From Desulfobacteraceae bacterium (lineage in GTDB: Bacteria; Desulfobacterota; Desulfobacteria; Desulfobacterales; UBA11574), in NCBI GenBank assembly GCA_030671225.1, contig DAOVAE010000061.1:1-6900 (forward strand): DNA of 6,900 nt, given 5' to 3'. How positions within the stretch are numbered: the first letter of the stretch is position 1; the number at the start of each line of letters is the position of its first letter. Of the stretch, positions 1 through 4,244 are shown one piece after another. A model generated the notes under the pieces. The model made no database searches, was not told the DNA's origin, and worked only from the letters and a program-made list of their open reading frames with translations. The translations under genes and the position numbers were made by a program.

Positions 1-87
1 ATTGGACCTGTTTGAGATCCTGCTTTGGCGAAGCTGATCTCCATAAACCCGAAGAACATTATTTACCTGATAAGCTGATATTAACAT
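1..87 (-). CDS. N-terminal part of an unrecognised protein (runs off left edge)
   Basis: The minus strand has an ATG at 87-85 preceded by a good ribosome binding site, GAGGT at 99-95 with 7 nt spacing. An uninterrupted frame of 29 codons follows to the window edge. The visible N-terminus reads MLISAYQVNNVLRVYGDQLR, then a basic, polar stretch (QSRISNRSN). There is no signal peptide or membrane segment. The YQVxNVLRVY pattern reminds me of short proteins encoded near flagellar genes in sulfate reducers, but this is memory only and I assign no function. It lies downstream of trpD on the same strand with 181 nt and a palindromic repeat between, so it may be a separate transcription unit. The strong RBS and natural residue composition favour a real gene over the overlapping plus-strand frame. 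Confidence 0.6.
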   Translation of the reverse strand, partial: MLISAYQVNNVLRVYGDQLRQSRISNRSN

Positions 88-143
88 ATTTTTTACCTCA
101 GCTATATTATCGGAAATTAGTTTCAAAAACTTTAGAAAAAAGT

Positions 144-269
144 TCAATCTTTGATGAATTCGTAAAAGTCGCTTTTCCGATTTTTTATGAGACTATCAAG
201 CAATAACATTTTTAAAGGTTTCAAAATATCACCAAACCCTAGAAAATCGGCCCGTTTCTTACTTTTCAT
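144..269 (-). CDS. possible 41-aa ORF translationally coupled to trpD, ending in repeat DNA
   Basis: An ATG at 269-267 overlaps the trpD stop codon (TGATG) and has AGGA six bases upstream, the usual arrangement for translational coupling. The frame begins MKSKKRADFLGFGDILKPLK and stops at 146-144. Its second half is simply the translation of the palindromic repeat at 151-199 and ends SDFYEFIKD. I recognise no family. It could be the broken start of a further operon gene whose body was replaced when the repeat arrived, a small coupled peptide, or chance. The repeat-derived C-terminus argues against a conserved function. Confidence 0.2.
   Translation of the reverse strand: MKSKKRADFLGFGDILKPLKMLLLDSLIKNRKSDFYEFIKD
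151..199. repeat. imperfect palindromic intergenic repeat (copy A)
   Basis: Outer arms TTGAT (151-155) and ATCAA (195-199) flank an inner hairpin. In that hairpin 164-171 pairs with 178-185 around a CTTTTC loop, and CGT (161-163) with ATG (187-189) extends it past one bulged T. The core TAAAAGTCGCTTTTCCGA at 163-180 is identical to 5244-5261. The right arm, read on the minus strand, resembles 6552-6572 (17 of 21 positions by eye). It lies between trpD and the left-edge gene and could act as a weak terminator for the trpEGD transcript, because the minus-strand RNA hairpin ends in CGACUUUU. Confidence 0.65.
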
Positions 270-1282
270 CAGTTTTCCTGTGTAAACTTGATCAGTGCTT
301 CCAACTTTTCAGTTGCATTGCCCCCATCAATGGAAATTTCAGACATACGGATGCCTTCATGGAGATTTTCTGCCTGTTCTGCAGCAACAAGGGCTGCAGC
401 GGCATTGAGTAACACAACATCGCGTTTTGGCCCCTTTTCACCATCCAGAAGGTTACAGGTTATTTTGGCGTTTTCTTCAGGATTTCCACCCAAAAGATCG
501 CTTGAATCCGCCAGTTTGCCGAAGAATTGTTCAGGGAAAATATCATAAGTTCGAATCAGACCATTATTCAATTCAGAAATGCGGGTGGGAGCACAAACGG
601 AAATTTCGTCCAGTCCGTCATGACCATGAACGACAAAAGCTCTTTTTGCACCAAGAAGCTGTAAAGCATGTGCAAACATTTCCGTTAATTCAGGGGCGAA
701 TACACCCAGAAGCTGGCAATTGGCTCCGGCGGGGTTTGTGAGAGGGCCAAGCATGTTAAAAATGCTGCGTAGCCCCACCTCTTTTCTTGCTTTGGCGGCA
801 TGGCGCATGGCGCCGTGATAAAGAGGGGCAAAAAGGAAGCCGATACCGATTTCCTGGACAGCTTCTTCCACAATTTCCGGATCAGTATCAAGTTTTACTC
901 CCAGTGTCTCAAGAAGATCTGCACTGCCGCATTGACTCGATACCGATCGATTCCCATGTTTTGCGACAGTAACGCCACAGCCTGCAACAACAAAAGCCGT
1001 AGTTGTGGAAATATTGAATGTCTGTGCCCCGTCTCCACCGGTTCCGCATGTATCTACTATGGTTGAAGCCGAAGCTTGAATACGGTGTGCTTTGCGGCGC
1101 ATGGCTCGAGCCGCTCCGGCCAACTCTTCAAAAGTTTCTCCCTTGGTAGCCAGCGCAGCCATCAGTGCCCCGATCTGTGCGTCGGTAGCGTTACCCGAAA
1201 AAATTTCGGTTATCATTTGCGACATTTGGGTTTCGCTCAAATCGTTTCCCTGGACGATTCTGTTAAGGTTTTCCCGAAACAT
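269..1282 (-). CDS. trpD: anthranilate phosphoribosyltransferase
   Basis: TrpD transfers the phosphoribosyl group of PRPP to anthranilate, the second tryptophan-specific step, in the cytoplasm. The 337-residue protein has the usual family length. Visible motifs are the PRPP/pyrophosphate loop DTCGTGGDG (about residues 77-85), KHGNRSVSS (108-116), the anthranilate-site region from MRHAAKARKEVG (159-170) through NMLGPLTNP (176-184), HGHDGLDE (219-226) and NAAAAL (293-298). I place the start at the ATG at 1282-1280 (protein MFRENLNRIV) because GGAGGA lies 9 nt upstream. An in-frame ATG at 1309 would add nine residues encoded by a tandem repeat and has no SD. It is not fused to trpG, unlike enterobacterial TrpGD. 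It lies 276 bp downstream of trpG, unusually far for an operon member. No residue essential to the family appears to be missing. Confidence 0.97.
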   Translation of the reverse strand: MFRENLNRIVQGNDLSETQMSQMITEIFSGNATDAQIGALMAALATKGETFEELAGAARAMRRKAHRIQASASTIVDTCGTGGDGAQTFNISTTTAFVVAGCGVTVAKHGNRSVSSQCGSADLLETLGVKLDTDPEIVEEAVQEIGIGFLFAPLYHGAMRHAAKARKEVGLRSIFNMLGPLTNPAGANCQLLGVFAPELTEMFAHALQLLGAKRAFVVHGHDGLDEISVCAPTRISELNNGLIRTYDIFPEQFFGKLADSSDLLGGNPEENAKITCNLLDGEKGPKRDVVLLNAAAALVAAEQAENLHEGIRMSEISIDGGNATEKLEALIKFTQEN

Positions 1283-1291
1283 GATAGTTAT

Positions 1292-1297
1292 TCCTCC
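1292..1297 (-). promoter_or_regulatory. trpD ribosome binding site that decides the start
   Basis: GGAGGA on the minus strand, 9 nt before the ATG at 1282. It lies downstream of the alternative ATG at 1309, so it can serve only the shorter start. Confidence 0.85.
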
Positions 1298-1298
1298 C

Positions 1299-1329
1299 TT
1301 ATTTGTCATTGGTCATTAGTCATTTGTCA
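1299..1329. repeat. 7-bp tandem repeat (TCATTNG) before trpD
   Basis: On the plus strand the units TTATTTG, TCATTGG, TCATTAG, TCATTTG and a final TCA run head to tail with a 7-bp period. On the minus strand they read as ATGAC/ATGACTA-like units and create spurious ATG codons upstream of the real trpD start. No function is assigned. Confidence 0.75.
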
Positions 1330-1558
1330 GCCATAAATCTTAAATTTTTGTAATAGTTCAGATCTTTTGAAACAAGAGCGATCTGATTTAAAGATTAAAT
1401 ATCCTCTTAAAACAAAAAACCTTTATTATTAGCCAGGGCAGGTTCTTTCATTACGAGTCGTTATCCATGAGTTTTTTCAGAAAAAAATTAATTATATCTG
1501 GAGCGGTAATATTTTAAAAAATCTAAATTGTTATCAATCTTTAATTGTCTATCACCAC

Positions 1559-2128
1559 TCAACCAATTCCATTGAGAAAATTTCTTAGAAGCCGTTTTCC
1601 CACACGTGTCATAATAGATTCCGGGTGAAATTGAATCCCTTCCGTGGGATGACTTCGATGTCTTATACCCATAATTTCACCGTCATCTGCTTCCGAGCTT
1701 ATTTCCAGGCATTCAGGAAAATCTTCCCTGGAAACAGCCAGTGAATGGTAACGCATAGCTTCAAAAGGCTTTCGAATCCCCTGATAAAGCGTTCTACCAT
1801 CAGAATGTATCATGGATGTTTTGCCGTGCATGAGTCGCTTTGCGGAGACCACTTTTCCACCAAAAGCAGCTGCAATGGCTTGATGACCAAGGCACACACC
1901 GAGGATGGGGATCTTCCCTGAAAAGTGTTTCACCACGGGAAGCGAGAGTCCTGCATTTTCCGGCCGGCCCGGTCCGGGTGATATAACGACACCTGTAGGA
2001 TCCCATGAAATAAGATCTGGAATTGAAACGGAGTCATTCCTTACAACCTTTACTAAAGTACCGATTTGCTCCAGATATTGCACCAGGTTATATGTGAAGG
2101 AATCATAATTGTCTATCATTATGATCAT
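1559..2128 (-). CDS. trpG: anthranilate synthase component II (glutamine amidotransferase)
   Basis: This is a class I glutamine amidotransferase. It hydrolyses glutamine and channels ammonia to TrpE for anthranilate synthesis; in some bacteria the same subunit also serves PabB. The 189-residue protein is a normal stand-alone TrpG/PabA length. It starts MIIMIDNYDSFTYNLVQYL. It shows the oxyanion loop PGPGRP (51-56), the nucleophile elbow GVCLGHQ with Cys79, MHGKTS (100-105), RYHSL (126-130) and IQFHPES with catalytic His168 and Glu170, so the triad is complete. The start at 2128 is supported by GGAG at 2140-2137 with 8 nt spacing; Met4 is possible but lacks its own SD. It begins 17 bp after trpE ends, so co-transcription is very likely. 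A role as PabA as well cannot be excluded. Confidence 0.96.
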   Translation of the reverse strand: MIIMIDNYDSFTYNLVQYLEQIGTLVKVVRNDSVSIPDLISWDPTGVVISPGPGRPENAGLSLPVVKHFSGKIPILGVCLGHQAIAAAFGGKVVSAKRLMHGKTSMIHSDGRTLYQGIRKPFEAMRYHSLAVSREDFPECLEISSEADDGEIMGIRHRSHPTEGIQFHPESIMTRVGKRLLRNFLNGIG

Positions 2129-2145
2129 CTTTTATTCTCCTTTAT

Positions 2146-3633
2146 TTACCGGCTATATTTCTTTTGCACCAGTTGCAGTGCTTTTTGCATTGCCATTGCT
2201 TTATTGACAGTCTCTATGCGTTCGCTTTCCGGATCGGAATCGGCAACGATTCCGGCACCTGCCTGAACCGTCAGCAGTTCATCCTCAATGCTGGCCGTCC
2301 GGATGGTAATGGCCATATCCATATTCCCATGAAACGAAATATAACCTACTGCACCGCCATAAGGACCTCGAGATTTTTTTTCGAGTTCTGCAATAATCTC
2401 CATGGCCCTTATTTTGGGGGCTCCGGACAAAGTTCCGGCAGGGAAGGTTGCCCGAAGCAGATCCCACGCATCATAATCTGATTTCAGATCACAGCAGATG
2501 TTGGATACAAGATGCATGACATGAGAATAACGTTCCACTATCATAAGGTCGGTTACCTGGACTGTTCCTACTTCTGCCACACGTCCCAGATCATTACGTC
2601 CTAGATCCACCAGCATAAGGTGTTCGGCCCGTTCTTTCTCATCGGCAAGAAGCTCATTGGCAAGAGACCTGTCTTCTTGCTCGTTCCTTCCTCTGGGACG
2701 GGTACCGGCGATGGGGCGAAGGGTGGCAACGCCGTTTTCCAGCCTTACCATAGTCTCGGGTGAAGAGCCTACAAGGGTCATGTCATCGAGACTGAGGAAG
2801 TATAAATAAGGAGAGGGATTGATAAATCGCTGTGCCCGGTAAAGTGCCCAGAGATCAGGCGGAGGTGTACAGACAAAAGGCATGGAAATTACGGTCTGGA
2901 TAACATCTCCGGCACGGATATATTCCTTTACCTTTTGCACAAGAGACCGGAAAGTGTCGGCTTCCAAATGTGCTTTCAGCGTAAATTCGGTATGGATTGG
3001 TTGGTCATTCTCTTCAGGCAAAGATCGTTCCATTTCCTTCAGCATATATTTGATGCGGAGCTTTGCAGAGTGAAAAGCTTGATCAGCATCCTCTTCCTTG
3101 TCCGGAAAGGAGATCACAACACCAAGTAATGTATGCCGGATATTGTCAAAAATAAGCAGTTCATCGGGTATGATGAAATGGGCAAGTGGTATATTTTCCG
3201 GCAGCAGATTGGGGATCGATTCAAAAAAGGAAACCATTTCATAGGTTAAATATCCTACCATTCCCCCCCAGAATCTTGGAAGTCCGGGCATTTGAGCAGG
3301 TCGATACTTATTCATCAATTTTTTCAGTACAGAAAGGGGGTCTCCGTGGTGAGAGATCTGTTTGGTAGAACTGTTTTCCCGAACTTCCACAAATTGGGTG
3401 AAAACACGTATATGAGTTCTTGCAGAGACGCCAAGAAAGCTATACCTCCCCCATCGTTCACCTCCTTCGACGCTTTCGAAAAGAAAGGCAGAACCTTTGT
3501 TTTTATAGATTTTTTTTAAGAGTGAAACCGGTGTTGTTGTATCTGCAAGGATCTCGACGCAAACCGGAATTACATTGTTTTGTTTCGCCAGCCGGCGGAA
3601 TTGATCTATGTCAGGGAATTCATTGATAAGCAT
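2146..3633 (-). CDS. trpE: anthranilate synthase component I
   Basis: TrpE converts chorismate plus ammonia (from TrpG) to anthranilate and pyruvate, the first tryptophan-specific step. The 495-residue protein fits the family. The N-terminal domain carries the tryptophan feedback region FLFESVEGGERWGRYSFLG (50-68, equivalent to the enterobacterial LLES element) and NPSPY (272-276). The chorismate-binding domain shows GSSPE (289-293), PIAGTRPRG (307-315), DLGRNDLGRV (343-352), FPAGTLSGAPK (397-407), GPYGGAVGY (423-431) and QAGAGIVADSDPESE (457-471). The tryptophan-site signature favours TrpE over PabB. The start is the ATG at 3633-3631 (MLINEFPDID), with AAAGGA at 3646-3641 upstream. The reading frame stays open upstream to an ATG at 3735, but that codon lies in a terminator stem. 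Control is by the Trp leader and tandem attenuator at 3667-3867. Confidence 0.97.
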   Translation of the reverse strand: MLINEFPDIDQFRRLAKQNNVIPVCVEILADTTTPVSLLKKIYKNKGSAFLFESVEGGERWGRYSFLGVSARTHIRVFTQFVEVRENSSTKQISHHGDPLSVLKKLMNKYRPAQMPGLPRFWGGMVGYLTYEMVSFFESIPNLLPENIPLAHFIIPDELLIFDNIRHTLLGVVISFPDKEEDADQAFHSAKLRIKYMLKEMERSLPEENDQPIHTEFTLKAHLEADTFRSLVQKVKEYIRAGDVIQTVISMPFVCTPPPDLWALYRAQRFINPSPYLYFLSLDDMTLVGSSPETMVRLENGVATLRPIAGTRPRGRNEQEDRSLANELLADEKERAEHLMLVDLGRNDLGRVAEVGTVQVTDLMIVERYSHVMHLVSNICCDLKSDYDAWDLLRATFPAGTLSGAPKIRAMEIIAELEKKSRGPYGGAVGYISFHGNMDMAITIRTASIEDELLTVQAGAGIVADSDPESERIETVNKAMAMQKALQLVQKKYSR

Positions 3634-3640
3634 GGATGTT

Positions 3641-3646
3641 TCCTTT
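3641..3646 (-). promoter_or_regulatory. trpE ribosome binding site that decides the start
   Basis: AAAGGA on the minus strand with 7 nt spacing to the ATG at 3633. It lies downstream of both attenuator terminators, so translation from here depends on readthrough. It rules out the in-frame ATG at 3735 as the main start. Confidence 0.85.
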
Positions 3647-3666
3647 ATAAAATGATACAAAAGTTC

Positions 3667-3694
3667 AAAAAAAAGCCGTGAAAATATCCACGGC
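3667..3694 (-). terminator. second intrinsic terminator before trpE (T2)
   Basis: In the minus-strand RNA, GCCGUG (3694-3689) pairs with CACGGC (3680-3675), plus a possible G-U closing pair (3688/3681). Eight U residues follow (3674-3667). It sits between the first attenuator terminator and the trpE RBS. Its 5' arm can instead pair with the 3' arm of the first terminator. Confidence 0.8.
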
Positions 3695-3816
3695 CCGTCT
3701 GAAAAACAAAAAGGACCGTGGCTTTGGGTTGCCATGGTCCTTTGAAGTTTTATTATTTGTAAGTCAGCTGATCAAGTCCCTGTGGCAGACCCGTTTATTC
3801 GGGTTTGCCACCACCA
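3688..3816 (-). promoter_or_regulatory. trp operon attenuator: alternative RNA pairings 1:2, 2:3, 4:5
   Basis: Segment 1 (3811-3800) includes the second and third Trp codons. It pairs with segment 2 (3793-3782) over 12 positions with one A-C mismatch and a 6-nt loop. Segment 2 can instead pair with segment 3: GGGU-C-UGCCA (3792-3783) with UGGCAACCC (3734-3726), nine base pairs with one bulged C, which removes the 5' arm of T1. Segment 3 with segment 4 is T1. Segment 4 (3721-3713) can also pair with the T2 5' arm (3696-3688) over nine base pairs including one G-U. The arrangement matches classical ribosome-mediated attenuation: stalling at Trp codons favours 2:3 and readthrough. Pairings were found by eye; energies were not computed. 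Confidence 0.87.
3702..3740 (-). terminator. trp attenuator terminator (T1, segments 3:4)
   Basis: In the minus-strand RNA, GGACCAUGGC (3740-3731) pairs with GCCACGGUCC (3722-3713) with a single A-C mismatch around the 8-nt loop AACCCAAA, followed by UUUUUGUUUUU (3712-3702). The 5' arm plus loop also forms the antiterminator with segment 2 of the leader. Confidence 0.88.
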
Positions 3817-3867
3817 ATCTTTTAGATCGACATCTATTATTTGATCTTTAACTTTGATCTTTTTCAT
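3772..3867 (-). CDS. trpL: trp operon leader peptide with Trp-Trp-Trp
   Basis: A 31-codon minus-strand frame begins MKKIKVKDQIIDVDLKD, continues with three consecutive Trp codons (residues 18-20, at 3816-3808) and ends QTRINGSATGT. The start ATG (3867-3865) has GGTGAG at 3878-3873, a well-spaced SD. The stop TGA (3774-3772) lies just after segment 2 of the attenuator, so a ribosome that finishes the peptide would cover segment 2 and let T1 form. As for other leader peptides, the act of translation rather than the product is expected to matter. It has no sequence similarity that I recognise to enterobacterial TrpL beyond the Trp run. Confidence 0.92.
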   Translation of the reverse strand: MKKIKVKDQIIDVDLKDWWWQTRINGSATGT

Positions 3868-3891
3868 ATTTTCTCACCAGATTAAACAAAG

Positions 3892-3919
3892 TCTATATGT
3901 AATTGTAATTATTTGTCAA
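3892..3919 (-). promoter_or_regulatory. trp operon promoter
   Basis: On the minus strand a perfect -35 TTGACA (3919-3914) and a -10-like TATAGA (3897-3892) are separated by 16 bp. Transcription would start near 3885, about 18 nt before the leader peptide ATG. No TrpR-type operator palindrome was recognised over the promoter. Confidence 0.7.
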
Positions 3920-3995
3920 GGTTTTTTTAACTAAAATTTGCATAAATCTTTCTTGTAAAATCGACGGTTTCGCAATAAGTCAGTAAAAAAATATC

Positions 3996-4025
3996 TTGAC
4001 AAGAGACAACACCTTTCAGTAACGT
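3996..4025 (+). promoter_or_regulatory. probable promoter of the DAHP synthase gene
   Basis: A perfect -35 TTGACA (3996-4001) is followed after 18 bp by TAACGT (4020-4025), a weak -10. Transcription would start near 4032, upstream of the Trp-rich leader peptide. The -10 overlaps a small palindrome, TAACGTTA (4020-4027). The start is about 150 bp from the divergent trp promoter start. Confidence 0.5.
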
Positions 4026-4067
4026 TATTAAGATTTAAAATCAGAAGCTTTAAACTTAAAAATAAGG

Positions 4068-4157
4068 ATGAAAAGTTTGATTAAACAAAAACACTTTTGG
4101 CGATGGTGGCGGATAACCGGAAGGAAAGGGTGTGCCGACAGGTTCATGACGGTGTGA
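4068..4157 (+). CDS. Trp-rich leader peptide of the DAHP synthase gene
   Basis: This 29-codon plus-strand frame starts MKSLIKQKHF and continues WRWWRITGRK. Trp codons are at residues 11, 13 and 14 (4098-4100, 4104-4109). It ends at TGA 4155-4157, 25 nt before a terminator hairpin. AAGG (4064-4067) directly abuts the ATG, which is too close for an ideal SD. The in-frame TTG at 4077 would be better spaced and would give a 26-residue peptide with all three Trp codons. Three Trp codons in so short a frame, plus the terminator and antiterminator that follow, make it a ribosome-sensing attenuator rather than a chance ORF. Control by charged tRNA-Trp is inferred. Confidence 0.85.
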   Translation: MKSLIKQKHFWRWWRITGRKGCADRFMTV

Positions 4158-4206
4158 GCTGCTATCATAAAAGATTTCTAAGGACCGTGGGCACTTCGAA
4201 GCTCAC
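4132..4206 (+). promoter_or_regulatory. antiterminator pairings of the DAHP synthase attenuator
   Basis: Segment 2 (4132-4145) can pair with the 5' arm and loop of the terminator. GUGCC (4132-4136) pairs with GGCAC (4190-4194), AC (4138-4139) with GU (4187-4188), and GGUUC (4141-4145) with GGACC (4182-4186), with one mismatch and one bulged A. Separately, GUGAGCU (4154-4160), which contains the leader stop codon, is complementary to AGCUCAC (4200-4206) in the 3' arm. Either pairing would prevent the terminator. A segment 1:2 hairpin is less clear than in the trpE leader. Confidence 0.65.
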
Positions 4207-4219
4207 GGTCTTTTTTTTT
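4183..4219 (+). terminator. attenuator terminator before the DAHP synthase gene
   Basis: GACCGTGGGC (4183-4192) pairs with GCTCACGGTC (4201-4210) over ten base pairs (one G-U) around an 8-nt loop, followed by nine T residues (4211-4219). It lies between the promoter and the gene and only 25 nt before the gene start, so it is a conditional terminator. The stem core matches that of the trp terminator T1. Confidence 0.92.
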
Positions 4220-4244
4220 AACAAAATGGCAAGGAGGAAAGACC

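Larger units (their letters stand above)
1283..1558. other. AT-rich intergenic gap between trpG and trpD
   Basis: This 276-bp gap interrupts an otherwise compact gene set. It holds the trpD RBS, the 7-bp tandem repeat at 1299-1329 and a short inverted repeat, CAGATC (1359-1364) with GATCTG (1380-1385). I see no coding frame with an RBS on either strand beyond a 14-codon frame on the minus strand, no convincing T-tract terminator, and no consensus promoter. TTGATA followed by an AT-rich stretch near 1510-1540 on the minus strand is the nearest thing to one. Confidence 0.6.

Noticed and set aside
12..206. Plus-strand 64-codon ORF at the left edge
   Set aside because: It starts without an SD, overlaps the better supported minus-strand start at 87, and its second half is the translated palindromic repeat.
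288..1336. Several plus-strand ORFs of 60-104 codons over trpD
   Set aside because: Antisense shadows of a clearly conserved trpD; no SD and no recognisable protein motifs.
1359..1385. Inverted repeat CAGATC...GATCTG as a terminator or operator in the trpG-trpD gap
   Set aside because: Only six base pairs with a 15-nt loop and no T tract; likely chance in AT-rich DNA.
3634..4244. T-box riboswitch or TrpR operator in the divergent control region
   Set aside because: I find no T-box consensus or specifier-loop arrangement and no TrpR-type palindrome. The Trp-codon leader peptides with alternative stems explain the region better.
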